Source: Trinickia caryophylli (lineage in GTDB: Bacteria > Pseudomonadota > Gammaproteobacteria > Burkholderiales > Burkholderiaceae). From it: DNA of 64,000 bases. The stretch lies in assembly GCF_034424545.1 (NCBI RefSeq), contig NZ_CP139970.1:1240001-1304000 (forward strand), read 5' to 3'. Numbering within the stretch: the stretch's first letter is position 1; each line of letters begins with the position of its first letter. This document shows positions 36,211 through 45,571 of this stretch, piece after piece. Under the pieces are notes generated by a model, which worked only from the letters and a program-made list of their open reading frames with translations, searched no databases and had not been told where the DNA came from. A program made the position numbers and the translations under genes.

Positions 36211-37350
36211 ATGCCGACGCGACGCGCACACGCCCATCCGCTCACCATGCTGAGCCTGCCGTTCTTCTGGCCGGCCGCCGCCGCGGCCATGGTGGAAGAA
36301 GGCACCGAACTCTATGCCAGGAATCTGGCGTTTCTAGCGGAAGAAGAAAAGATCCATCACGAGCTGCGCCCTGCGCTGGCCACCGCCAACGAAGTATTGC
36401 TCGATCTGCGCACGATGGCGTTTCGCGACTATAGCGTGAAGGAAGACGAGCACCGCGTGCTGCCGACGATCGTCGATGCGCCTTACGCAGGCCATACGGC
36501 CATGATCGCCGACTATCAGCCGGGGCAAAGCCTGATGCAGACGCTGCGCGCGAACGGCCTCTCGCGTCTTTATCTGACCGATTGGAAATCGGCCACGCCC
36601 GACATGAGAGATCTCGAGATCGATCAGTATCTGGCGGAGCTGAACGTCTGCGTCGACGAGCTGGGCGGCCGGGTGAATCTGATCGGCTTGTGCCAAGGCG
36701 GGTGGATGTCGACGATGTATGCCGCGCGGTTTCCGGAAAAAGTCGCGAGCCTCGTACTTGCCGGCGCGCCGATCGACACCGACGCGGGCGACGGCCCCGT
36801 CAAGCAGATGGCGCACACCTATCCGACGTCGTTCTACCAGCAACTCGTGGACGCGGGCGGCGGGCTCATGCTCGGCCGCCTCATGCTGCGAGGCTGGAAA
36901 AACATGCATCCCGAGCAACACTACGTCACCGAACACCTCGATCTTTACGAGCATATGGACGACCCTGTCTATCTCAAGAAAGAAGAGGCGTTCCAAAGCT
37001 GGTACGAGCACCCGATCGATTTACCGGGGCGCTGGTACATGCAGGCAATCGTGCAGCTGTTCAAGGAAAACCGGCTCGCGAAAGGCCAATTCGTCGCGCT
37101 CGGCAAGCGGCTCCAGCTGAGCGCGATCACCTGCCCTGTCTATCTGCTCGCGGGCGAATCCGACGACATCACGACGAAGGAGCAGGTCTTCGACGCGGAA
37201 AAATACCTGGGCACGCCGCCCGCACGAATCGTCAAGCGGCTCGTACCGGGCGGGCACATCGGTCTTTTCATGGGATCGAAAACACTTGCCGACGCTTGGC
37301 CCGAGATCGCGCGATGGGTGGCACGCAGCGCGGCGGCGGGCAAGGCCTGA
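36211..37350 (+). CDS. PhaC/PhaZ-family alpha/beta hydrolase (PHA synthase or depolymerase-like)
   Basis: The 379-aa protein has a Cys-containing lipase box (LIGLCQGGW, GxCxGG) as in PHA synthases, YLTDWKSATPDM before it, then AGESDDITT (catalytic Asp) and GGHIGLFMGS (catalytic His). The YxTDW and GxPID features also occur in the intracellular PHB depolymerase PhaZ, so synthase and depolymerase roles cannot be separated by eye. ATG 36211 has GAGGAGG upstream. Length fits class III synthases (about 355 aa), but no PhaE partner is next to it. A phasin gene lies 1.7 kb away. Confidence 0.75.
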   Translation: MPTRRAHAHPLTMLSLPFFWPAAAAAMVEEGTELYARNLAFLAEEEKIHHELRPALATANEVLLDLRTMAFRDYSVKEDEHRVLPTIVDAPYAGHTAMIADYQPGQSLMQTLRANGLSRLYLTDWKSATPDMRDLEIDQYLAELNVCVDELGGRVNLIGLCQGGWMSTMYAARFPEKVASLVLAGAPIDTDAGDGPVKQMAHTYPTSFYQQLVDAGGGLMLGRLMLRGWKNMHPEQHYVTEHLDLYEHMDDPVYLKKEEAFQSWYEHPIDLPGRWYMQAIVQLFKENRLAKGQFVALGKRLQLSAITCPVYLLAGESDDITTKEQVFDAEKYLGTPPARIVKRLVPGGHIGLFMGSKTLADAWPEIARWVARSAAAGKA

Positions 37351-37372
37351 AGCGCGGCCGCGCCGCGGCGGC

Positions 37373-38371
37373 TCAATGGGCGGCTGTCGACGCGCCGGCC
37401 GTCGGGCAGGCGGGGTCCTTGCCCCAATGATCGGCACAGACATGCCAGCGGCAAAACTGCGATTCGATCAGGCCACGCTTCGAGCATTCGGCAACCTGAT
37501 CCGCGAGGCTCGCCGCGCGGCCGTTTTTCCTGGTGGCGACGCCGCCTGACGCGGCCTTGTCCGCCGAGGCGGCCTTCTTCGCGTCGTACGGCTTCGTGCG
37601 CGCCACGAGGGCCGTCAACAGATCGACATCCTGATCTTCATTCGGCTTGGCCGCGGCGGTTTTTGCGTCCTTGCGCGCGTGAGCGCTCGTCGCGTGACGT
37701 TTCTTGTCCGCGTCGCGCTCGGCGTGCGCGGTACTGCGCTTCGTCGCTTCATGTGCCGCTGCCGCGTGCTTGCCCGGCGCATTGACGGCCGAAGTCGCGG
37801 CGGCGGCGCTCGTCGAAGAACTGGCGGTGAGGGCGCGCGACAACCGGCCCTGGTCGGCTGACGGCGCGCTGCCCGCGGCGGGCGCCGAAGCGCTGAGCGC
37901 TGCCGAAATCGGCGAATGGCTTTGCGTAGCAGCGATGTTGTCGGCGCTGTTGTCGGCGACGATGACGGCAGGCTGCGGCGCGGACGTTGCGTGGGCTGCG
38001 GCACCCGACGCAGCGGAGCCAAGCACATCGGCGCCCGATGCCGCTGCCGCGACCACGGCGGCGCTGCCCGCCTGCGCCGGCATTTCGCGTTGCTGAGCGG
38101 CCGCGTGCTGCGCGGGCGCGATTTTCTCCTCGTCCTGCACCTCGCCGCGCTGCCACTGCCAGGCGCCGAAGGCACCGGCGCCGAGCACCGCAACCACGGC
38201 GGCAACGCCCCAGAGCCGGCCGGACCGGCGCGGCGCTTTTCCGGGCTGCTGAGGCGCGACCCGGCCCTCCAGGCTCGCGAGGATACGCGAGTCGCTATCG
38301 GCGGCGCTTTTGGCCGTATCGGAAAGCAAGCTCGGCCGCGCTTTGGAGCTGGAAGTGTCCGGCGCACTCAT
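37373..38371 (-). CDS. Low-complexity single-pass membrane protein with Cys-rich C-terminus
   Basis: This 332-aa protein has a cytoplasmic N-terminus, one helix (WGVAAVVAVLGAGAFGAW, about 54-71), a long Ala/Ser/Lys-rich periplasmic stretch, and a small conserved-looking end (LADQVAECSKRGLIESQFCR, then WHVCADHWGKDPACP) with four Cys. It is divergent from the M15 peptidase gene at the left edge of the type VI locus. A spacer plus folded tip suggests contact with peptidoglycan or an envelope partner. Family unknown. Confidence 0.68.
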   Translation of the reverse strand: MSAPDTSSSKARPSLLSDTAKSAADSDSRILASLEGRVAPQQPGKAPRRSGRLWGVAAVVAVLGAGAFGAWQWQRGEVQDEEKIAPAQHAAAQQREMPAQAGSAAVVAAAASGADVLGSAASGAAAHATSAPQPAVIVADNSADNIAATQSHSPISAALSASAPAAGSAPSADQGRLSRALTASSSTSAAAATSAVNAPGKHAAAAHEATKRSTAHAERDADKKRHATSAHARKDAKTAAAKPNEDQDVDLLTALVARTKPYDAKKAASADKAASGGVATRKNGRAASLADQVAECSKRGLIESQFCRWHVCADHWGKDPACPTAGASTAAH

Positions 38372-38496
38372 TCACTGTCTCGTTGAATCCTGGTTTAATT
38401 CGCCGCGATAATGTAATCCGGCCTCCCTTGCAGCAGGCCAGATTCTAAGAGCAAGCATTACAAAAGACAATTTATTTCCCATGCGCGGGGCCGACC

Positions 38497-39360
38497 TTGA
38501 TTGCTGTTGCACTTTCCGCATATTTCGCGATCGCCGTAACCGTGGCGGCCGTGTTGCTATTGCCCTCCGCCCGTGCCGCCCTATTGAATGCGGCGCTTCG
38601 TTTACAGCGGCGTGTCAGTCTGCGGGCATCGCGCGGCGCCACGCACGCTCGCAGCCGCTTCAGCGAATCAGTAAGAATTTCGCAATCGGCGATCACAAAT
38701 ACGAAAAAAATACTGATTCGCCGTCGCTTGATGATTTTGATTACGGCGGGTATCCTTGCCGCGCCTCCTTTGCTCGCAATTGCATTGCGCGGCCGGCTGC
38801 TTTTCCAGTACGACGGCGACACCCGCGTGCCGGACGAGAAAATCGCCGCGCTGCTGCATGGCGAACGGCTCGTTCCGCCGCCACCTTTGCCGCCCGAGGT
38901 GTTTGCAACGCAGGAAGTCGAACAGGTCCGTCCAGCATTACGGGATGCAAGCCGCGATTGGGCGCTGCTCGATGCAGACTTTAGAACACGTCTGTTGCTC
39001 GTGTACAAGATCATGCGCGAGCAGTACGGATACGAAATGGCATTGCTTGAAGGTTATCGGAGCCCGGAACGGCAAGACCGGCTCGCGCAGTTGGGGGGCG
39101 TGACGAATGCTGCCGCATTCCAGAGCTATCACCAATACGGACTCGCGGCCGACAACGCCTTTTTACGCAACGGCAAGCTTGTCATTTCAGAAAAAGATCC
39201 TTGGGCCATGCGCGGCTATCAGCTATACGGACAAACGGCCGAGCAAGTCGGCCTGACTTGGGGGGGGCGATGGAAATTGATGGATTTCGGGCACGTCGAA
39301 TATCACAAGCCTGGATTCGTTCTCGGACGCCCGTCCACTGCCCGCAGCGCGGGCAAGTGA
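38497..39360 (+). CDS. M15-family peptidoglycan endopeptidase of the T6SS locus (TagX-like)
   Basis: The 287-aa protein has two hydrophobic segments (about 1-28 and 80-98) and a C-terminal VanY/CwlK-type zinc peptidase domain: SYHQYGLAADNAF (HxxxxxxD zinc ligands) and FGHVEYHK (last His and catalytic Glu). In Acinetobacter TagX, an enzyme of this kind, opens the cell wall for T6SS assembly. Here it lies just before tssM. The start is probably the TTG at 38497, since the nearby ATG 38481 is in another frame; this makes the N-terminus uncertain. Confidence 0.8.
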   Translation: MIAVALSAYFAIAVTVAAVLLLPSARAALLNAALRLQRRVSLRASRGATHARSRFSESVRISQSAITNTKKILIRRRLMILITAGILAAPPLLAIALRGRLLFQYDGDTRVPDEKIAALLHGERLVPPPPLPPEVFATQEVEQVRPALRDASRDWALLDADFRTRLLLVYKIMREQYGYEMALLEGYRSPERQDRLAQLGGVTNAAAFQSYHQYGLAADNAFLRNGKLVISEKDPWAMRGYQLYGQTAEQVGLTWGGRWKLMDFGHVEYHKPGFVLGRPSTARSAGK

Positions 39361-39421
39361 TCGGGTCCGCACAACGCCATTCGCTGCGACGCCTCGCGCC
39401 ACTCCTATAGAAGAACGCCTT

Positions 39422-42400
39422 ATGCAACGCTTTCTCAACGCGCTCACCCATAAAATCACGATGACGGTCTTCGGGCTCGTCGTCATCGCGGCGATCCTGT
39501 TCGGCGGCGCGCTGTGGCTGGAGATCGACCTCGAATGGCCGGCCCTTGTCTTCGGCGCCCTGCTCGCGCTCGTCTTCATCGTCTGGCTTTGGCGGCGCAT
39601 CGCGGCGCGGCGAGCGAACCGCAAGCTCGGGGAGATGATCGAGCAGCAGGCCGAGGCGGCCAAAACGGCCGCCCCACAGCAGCCGGGCAAAGGCGCCGAA
39701 CTCGACGTGCTGCGCACGCGCCTCGTCGACGCCGTGCGCACGATCAAGACATCGAAAATCGGCCAGATCTCGGGGGGCTCGGCGCTCTACGAACTGCCGT
39801 GGTACATCGTCATCGGCAACCCGGCGGCCGGTAAAAGCAGCGCGGTGCTGAACTCGGGGCTGCAGTTCCCGTTCGCCGACAAGCACGATGCCGTCATTCA
39901 CGGGATCGGCGGCACGCGTAACTGCGACTGGTTTTTCACGACCGAAGGTATTCTGCTCGACACGGCGGGCCGCTACTCGGTGCACGAGGAAGACCGGTCC
40001 GAATGGCTGGGCTTTCTCGGATTGCTCAAGCGCTACCGGCCGAAAGCGCCGATCAACGGCATCATCGTGACGGCGAGCATTGCCGAACTCACGTCGAGCC
40101 GGCCCGACGCCACGATCAACCTCGCACGCAGCCTGCGCCAGCGTGTGCAGGAGCTGACGGAAAAACTCGAGGTCTTCGCGCCCGTCTACGTGATGTTCAC
40201 GAAGGCCGACCTCATCACAGGTTTTTCGGAGTTCTTCAGCGGCAGCGAGCGCAACGAATACGATCGCGCATGGGGCGCCACCCTGCCCTATCAACCCGAC
40301 GAAAAACGCGACATCGTGGCGCTCTTCGACGAGCGCTTCGAGGAGCTCTACGAAGGGCTCAAGGAAATCAGCATCGCGCAGATGTCGATCAACCGCGGCA
40401 AGGCCCTCTCGCCAGGCCAGTTGAGCTTCCCGCTCGAATTCCTCACGATCAAGCCGGCCTTGCGCATGTTCCTCGCGACGCTGTTCGAGGAGAACCCGTT
40501 CCAGTACAAGCCGATTCTGCGTGGCTTTTACTTCACGAGCGCGCTGCAGGAAGGGCAGACGACGAGCGCGGCGGCGCAGCGCATCGCGCATCGCTTCGGG
40601 CTCGGCGGCGATACGCTGCCCGCACCGCGGGCAGCCAGTTCGAAAAACGGTTTCTTTCTGCGCGACCTGTTCTCGAAGGTCATCTTCGCCGACCGCCAAA
40701 CGGTGCGGCAGTTCGCCAGCCCGGCCAAGACGCGCCTGCGCTACGGCACGTTCTTCGCGTTCGTCGCCGTGCTCGCGCTCGCGCTGGGCGGCTGGACCTG
40801 GTCGACGATCGGCAACCAGCAGCTCGTCACGAACGTGCAGGCCGACCTCGACAACATCGTGCGGCTGCAGCAGAACCGCAACGACCTGCAATCGCGCCTG
40901 CAGGCCATGGATATCCTCGAAGACCGGATCGAGCAGCTCGAGCGCTTCAGACGAGACCGTCCGCTTTCGGTCTCGCTCGGGCTCTACCAGGGCGATCGCA
41001 TCGAACAGCGTCTGCTGGCCGAGTACTATCGCGGCGTCAAGCAGTTGATGCTGGTGCCGGTCTCGGCGAATCTGGGCGCCTTCCTGAAGGAAGTCGACGC
41101 ACATCCCGACCAGTTGGCGCCGCTCACACGCCCGCCCGAGTCGGGCGCCGTGCCCGTCTCGGCGCGCACGGGCAGCGCGCTCGCGCCGGCCGCGCAAGGC
41201 GGGCTCTACAGCGATGCCTCGCCGACCAACGTGGAAGACGCCTATAACGCGCTGAAGACCTACCTCATGCTGTCGGACAAGCGGCACGTCGAGGCGGCGC
41301 ACCTGACCGACCAGCTCGCGCGGTTTTGGCGCGGCTGGCTCGAAACGAATCGCGGCAACATGTCCCGCGACGACATGATCCGCAGCGCCGAGCGCATGAT
41401 CACGTTCTACCTCTCGCGCGTATCCGACGACGACTGGCCGATGATCGAGCCGAACCTCTCGCTCGTGGATCAGACGCGCGAGAACCTGCGCCGGGTGGTA
41501 CGCGGCATGCCGGCACGCCAGCGCGTCTACGAAGAGATCAAGGCCCGTGCCTCGACGCGCTTCGCGCCGATGACGGTGGCGCGCATCGTCGGCGAGAACA
41601 ACACGAACCTCGTCGCCGGCAGCTATGCGATTCCGGGCACGTTTACGCGCGACGCCTGGTTCGAGTACGTGCAGCCGGCCATCCGCGATGCCGCGACGAA
41701 GGAACTGCAGGCCAAGGACTGGGTGCTCAACACGGCGTCGCAGGACGACCTGACGCTCGAGGGGAGCCCGGAGCAGATCCAGAAGGCGCTCGTCAGCATG
41801 TACAAGTCGGACTATGCGCAGCACTGGCAGCGCTTCCTGCAAGGCATCTCGGTTCAGGATTTCGGCAGTTTCGATCAGGCCGTCGCCACGATGAACCGCC
41901 TGGGGGATCCGCAGGACTCCCCGATCCGCAAGATCCTGGAGACGGCTTACGATCAGACCGCATGGGACAACCCGGCCCTCGCTTCCACCACGCTGCAAAA
42001 AGCGCAAAAGGGCATGACGGGATGGTTCAAGCGGCTCTTCTCGTCGCGCGAGCAGGCGGCCAGGAACGCAGGTGTGGATATCGACGCGGGCGCGATCATT
42101 CCGTCGACGTCGATGGGGCCGGTTGGCGCGGCCTTCACGGGGCTCGCCCGCATTGTCGCCATGCACGACAACACGTCGCTGCTGCGCGGCTATATGGACA
42201 CGCTCTCGAAGACCCGCACGCGCTTCAACCTGATCAAGAATCAGGGGGACCCCGGCCCCGGCTCGCGGCAGTTGATGCAGCAAACGCTCGAGGGCAACGG
42301 TTCGGAGCTTGCCGATTCGCTCAAGTTCGTCGACGAGCAGATGCTCAACGGGCTCACCGACGATCAGCGCAAGGCGCTGCGGCCATTGCTCGTGCGCCCG

Positions 42401-43303
42401 CTCATGCAGGCCTTCGCCGTCGTGATCGGCCCGGCCAGCGACGAAGTCAACAAGATCTGGACCGCGCAGGTTTATCAGCCGTTCCAGGCGTCGCTCGCCA
42501 CCAAGTATCCGTTCTCGTCGAGCGCGAAGGTCGAAGCCGGCGCGGGTGAAATCGCGCAGATCTTCGGCCCCGAGGGCGCCGTGTCGAAGTTCGTCGGCAC
42601 GACGCTCGGCCCGCTCGCCGTGCGCCGCGGCGATACGCTGAGCCCGCGCACGTGGGGCGGCATGGGCATCGCGCTCACGCCCGATTTCTCGGGCAGCTTC
42701 GCGCGCTGGGTCGCGCCGCTCTCCGGCGCGGCCGCGAGCGGCGGCCAGGCCGCGGCCGAGCCGCAGACGGTGTTCCAGATCCTGCCGCAACCGGGCTCGC
42801 GTACGACCGAGTACACGATCACGATCGACGGGCAGCAACTGCGCTACCGCAACACGCCGGCGCAATGGATGAACTTCGTCTGGCCGAACCCGCAAGGCGC
42901 GGCCGGCGCGACGCTGACGGCCACGACGTTCGACGGCCGCACGATCCAGTTCGTCAACGAGCCGGGGCGCTATGGCCTCGAAAAGCTGATCAACTCGGCG
43001 CAGCGCAAGCGCAACGCCGACGGCACCTTCGACCTTTCGTGGTCGCAGGGTGATGTGACGGTGGCGTTCAGCATGCGCATCGTCAGCACCTCTCAGCCTT
43101 CGAGCGGCAAGGGCGACGCGCCGCAGCAGCAGAGCCTGCGAGGCACACAGTTGCCGGTTTCGGTCGTCGACGTGGCTGCCGCGCGCGCAAGCGCGGCAGC
43201 CGCGATCGGCACGCCGGCTGCTTCCGCGCCGGCGGCACAGACCGCATCGACCACCCCGGCCGCGGCCAGTGCCGCAGCCACGAACCCGGGAGCCGCCCAA
43301 TGA
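39422..43303 (+). CDS. tssM: T6SS membrane complex protein TssM (IcmF)
   Basis: The 1293-aa inner membrane protein has two N-terminal helices (about 14-34 and 39-58), a cytoplasmic NTPase-like domain with Walker A GNPAAGKS (132-139) and LLDTAGRYS (about 178), a third helix near 440-460, and a long periplasmic part ending in an Ala-rich tail. TssM spans the envelope, binding TssL inside and TssJ outside. TagF starts within its stop codon. The length is typical. Confidence 0.95.
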   Translation: MQRFLNALTHKITMTVFGLVVIAAILFGGALWLEIDLEWPALVFGALLALVFIVWLWRRIAARRANRKLGEMIEQQAEAAKTAAPQQPGKGAELDVLRTRLVDAVRTIKTSKIGQISGGSALYELPWYIVIGNPAAGKSSAVLNSGLQFPFADKHDAVIHGIGGTRNCDWFFTTEGILLDTAGRYSVHEEDRSEWLGFLGLLKRYRPKAPINGIIVTASIAELTSSRPDATINLARSLRQRVQELTEKLEVFAPVYVMFTKADLITGFSEFFSGSERNEYDRAWGATLPYQPDEKRDIVALFDERFEELYEGLKEISIAQMSINRGKALSPGQLSFPLEFLTIKPALRMFLATLFEENPFQYKPILRGFYFTSALQEGQTTSAAAQRIAHRFGLGGDTLPAPRAASSKNGFFLRDLFSKVIFADRQTVRQFASPAKTRLRYGTFFAFVAVLALALGGWTWSTIGNQQLVTNVQADLDNIVRLQQNRNDLQSRLQAMDILEDRIEQLERFRRDRPLSVSLGLYQGDRIEQRLLAEYYRGVKQLMLVPVSANLGAFLKEVDAHPDQLAPLTRPPESGAVPVSARTGSALAPAAQGGLYSDASPTNVEDAYNALKTYLMLSDKRHVEAAHLTDQLARFWRGWLETNRGNMSRDDMIRSAERMITFYLSRVSDDDWPMIEPNLSLVDQTRENLRRVVRGMPARQRVYEEIKARASTRFAPMTVARIVGENNTNLVAGSYAIPGTFTRDAWFEYVQPAIRDAATKELQAKDWVLNTASQDDLTLEGSPEQIQKALVSMYKSDYAQHWQRFLQGISVQDFGSFDQAVATMNRLGDPQDSPIRKILETAYDQTAWDNPALASTTLQKAQKGMTGWFKRLFSSREQAARNAGVDIDAGAIIPSTSMGPVGAAFTGLARIVAMHDNTSLLRGYMDTLSKTRTRFNLIKNQGDPGPGSRQLMQQTLEGNGSELADSLKFVDEQMLNGLTDDQRKALRPLLVRPLMQAFAVVIGPASDEVNKIWTAQVYQPFQASLATKYPFSSSAKVEAGAGEIAQIFGPEGAVSKFVGTTLGPLAVRRGDTLSPRTWGGMGIALTPDFSGSFARWVAPLSGAAASGGQAAAEPQTVFQILPQPGSRTTEYTITIDGQQLRYRNTPAQWMNFVWPNPQGAAGATLTATTFDGRTIQFVNEPGRYGLEKLINSAQRKRNADGTFDLSWSQGDVTVAFSMRIVSTSQPSSGKGDAPQQQSLRGTQLPVSVVDVAAARASAAAAIGTPAASAPAAQTASTTPAAASAAATNPGAAQ

Positions 43304-44286
43304 CGCAATCGGTCCAGGCGCAACTGGCCTACTTCGGCAAGATCCCTTCGCGCGGCGACTTCGTGAAGAGCACGAACAATCCGCAACTGCTGCAGACGCT
43401 GGACCGCTGGGTCGCCCAGGCCATGGAGCTGCTCGCGGAGGACCCGCGCTGGAAGATCGTCTACGAAGACGCGAGGCCCATGCATTTCGCCTTCCTCGGC
43501 TCGCAAAGCAAGCTCGCGATCGCCGGGCACATGATGGCGAGCCACGACGTCTCGTCGCGCCGCTTCCCGCTGCTGGCGGCAACCGCGCTCGAAGTGGAGC
43601 GGCCGCTCGCTTTCCTCGCGCGCAGCCCGCTCGCATTTGCGCGGCTGTGGTCGCGCGCCGCCGGGCAGATGCGCGAGCTCTACGAGAGCGAGGAACCCGG
43701 CGCGGCGCTGCAGGCCCTCGGCGATATCCAGGTGCCGATCGACGTCGGTCAGTCGAACTCCCACGACGGCACGTTCGCGGACTTCGTCGAGCATCAGACG
43801 CTTGCCGGTCTCGAGCAGATGCTGCTCGCGAGCGGCCACCCGGTGCGGCTGCGCGGAGCGATGCTCGCGCTCGGCTCGCTGCTCAAGCCCGTGATGCAGA
43901 GCAAGTCGCGCCACCTCGAGCGCGGCCTCACACTGCCGCTGCCCACCGATACGTTCTACCGCAGCCTCGTGGCCGCATTCTGGCTCGAGCTGGTGGCGCC
44001 GTTTCTCGGCCAGGCCGATTTCGAGATCGCGATCTTCATCGGCACGATTGCCGAACGGGAACGGCTCGTGATCGGCTTCAACGGTGCCTCGGCCAAGACG
44101 CTGCACAGCGTCATCGATCCGCAGGCGTATGCCGCCCAAAATATCGACATCGACGATCCCGAGTGGATCGACGAACACGCGCAGAACGAACATGGAATCA
44201 GCAAGCTCGTCAGTTACCTCGAGCAACCTCAGCTATCGCTGCGTATCGCCATCGATACGTTCCGCGAAGCCTTCGTCGGGGCGTGA
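43300..44286 (+). CDS. tagF: T6SS-associated protein TagF
   Basis: The 328-aa protein starts QLAYFGKIPSRGDFVKSTNN, the TagF_N signature, and continues with RFPLLAATALEVERPLAFLA. TagF is a post-translational repressor of T6SS in systems with Fha/PpkA control. ATG 43300 overlaps the tssM stop. No ppkA, pppA or fha gene is in this window. Confidence 0.88.
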   Translation: MTQSVQAQLAYFGKIPSRGDFVKSTNNPQLLQTLDRWVAQAMELLAEDPRWKIVYEDARPMHFAFLGSQSKLAIAGHMMASHDVSSRRFPLLAATALEVERPLAFLARSPLAFARLWSRAAGQMRELYESEEPGAALQALGDIQVPIDVGQSNSHDGTFADFVEHQTLAGLEQMLLASGHPVRLRGAMLALGSLLKPVMQSKSRHLERGLTLPLPTDTFYRSLVAAFWLELVAPFLGQADFEIAIFIGTIAERERLVIGFNGASAKTLHSVIDPQAYAAQNIDIDDPEWIDEHAQNEHGISKLVSYLEQPQLSLRIAIDTFREAFVGA

Positions 44287-44290
44287 CGCA

Positions 44291-45232
44291 ATGGGTCTCC
44301 TTCGCACTTCAATCGACACGCGGCGCCGCGCCCGCCTGTGGCTCGGCGCGCTTGGCGTCGCCGCGACGCTCGGCGCGATCTGGGCCGCGCCCGCCGCCGC
44401 CGACAACGCCGGCCCCGCGAACGTCACGCCCGTCGACAACAGCGGCATCGCCATCCGGACGACGACGCTGCCGCCCTCCGCCTCGCAGCCACCGGCTGCG
44501 ACCGGCGCCACGCGCGTCCCGCCGCCGGCCAATGCGGTACCGGGGCAGGTGGTCGTGGCCGGCAAGGTGCCCGACGAAGCAACGCGCGCCGCGGTGCTCA
44601 CGCGTTTGCGCGACACTTACGGCGCAGCGAACGTCGTAGATCAGATCGAAGTCGGTAACGTCGATACGCCGCCGAACTGGGCGGCCAATGTCCAAAAGCT
44701 GATCGGGCCGCAGCTCAAGCAGATCAGCAAGGGCCAACTGAAGATCGACGGCACGCAGATCGACGTGAAGGGGGAAGTAGGCAACGAAGCGCAGCGTCAG
44801 CAGATCGCAAGCGATATGGCCAACGCACTGAACCCGACCTATACGATCAAGAACGGCCTGCGCGTGAGCGCCTCCGAGCAGGGCGTGCTCGACAACGCGC
44901 TGGCCAACCGGACGATCGAGTTCGAGACCGGCAGCGCGACGCTGACGCCGCAAGGCCGCGCGATTCTGGACCAGATGGCGGCCGTGCTCGCAAAAATGAC
45001 GGGCAAGAGCGTGGAGATCATCGGCCACACCGACAATTCCGGCAGCCGCGCAGCTAACATCGCGCTCAGCCAGGCCCGCGCCGACGCGGTGAAGGGCTAC
45101 CTCGTCGTCAAAGGTGTGGCGCCGCAGTCGATGGCGACGATGGGCGTCGGCCCCGATCAGCCGATCGCATCGAACGACACGGACGACGGCCGCGCACGCA
45201 ACCGCCGGATCGAATTCCGCGTCGGGAAGTAA
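44291..45232 (+). CDS. OmpA-domain peptidoglycan-anchoring protein of the T6SS (TagL-like role)
   Basis: A 313-aa exported protein: signal or anchor segment (LWLGALGVAATLGAIWAAPA), BON/OsmY-like middle (GQVVVAGKVPDEATRAAVLT), and a C-terminal OmpA domain (IEFETGSATLTPQGRAILDQ ... IIGHTDNSG ... ARNRRIEFRV) that binds peptidoglycan. TssL here lacks such a domain, so this protein probably anchors the membrane complex to the wall. It starts five bases after tagF. Last gene of the tssM operon before the cargo genes. Confidence 0.87.
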   Translation: MGLLRTSIDTRRRARLWLGALGVAATLGAIWAAPAAADNAGPANVTPVDNSGIAIRTTTLPPSASQPPAATGATRVPPPANAVPGQVVVAGKVPDEATRAAVLTRLRDTYGAANVVDQIEVGNVDTPPNWAANVQKLIGPQLKQISKGQLKIDGTQIDVKGEVGNEAQRQQIASDMANALNPTYTIKNGLRVSASEQGVLDNALANRTIEFETGSATLTPQGRAILDQMAAVLAKMTGKSVEIIGHTDNSGSRAANIALSQARADAVKGYLVVKGVAPQSMATMGVGPDQPIASNDTDDGRARNRRIEFRVGK

Positions 45233-45571
45233 GGCCGGCGGCCTACAAGCCGGTCCTGGGCCAATGGCGCGAAGGAGCCTGCAAGCGCTACTTCGCGCCG
45301 ATCGTCCTGAGCAGCCAAGACGATTTGCGAGGCGCCTGTTTGCCCGCGTTTTGGCTTTGCGCCTCAGCGCCCCTGACTTTGCGGCGTGCGCCTTCATTGA
45401 TGGCGGCTCCTATGATCGCGACCAAGCCGCGCGACTGACGCAATCATGGGTCTTTTCGTCCTGCGCAATCGCGGACTGATCTGACTGATGTTTTCATTAT
45501 TACCATCCGATTTGCCAGGGTCTCGATTAATCTGACGTCAGTTCATTTCAAAAGTCGTCATCCAAGACCTT
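45233..45571. other. 339-base gap between OmpA gene and DUF6402 cargo
   Basis: No supported gene. One frame (45242-45439) reads as a plausible protein tail (GQWREGACKRYFAPIVL) and may be a fragment. The right half is AT-rich and probably carries the promoter of the cargo genes. A short inverted repeat (CCGGC/GCCGG, 45235-45253) follows the OmpA stop. Confidence 0.45.

Noticed and set aside
39182..43636. A 1484-codon open frame on the minus strand opposite tssM
   Set aside because: It is antisense to a clearly conserved gene, Arg/Ala-rich, without domains or a ribosome site; long shadow frames are normal in GC-rich DNA.
45242..45439. Small ORF after the OmpA gene with a plausible protein sequence
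   Set aside because: No start codon with ribosome site and no recognisable family; mentioned only in the gap entry.
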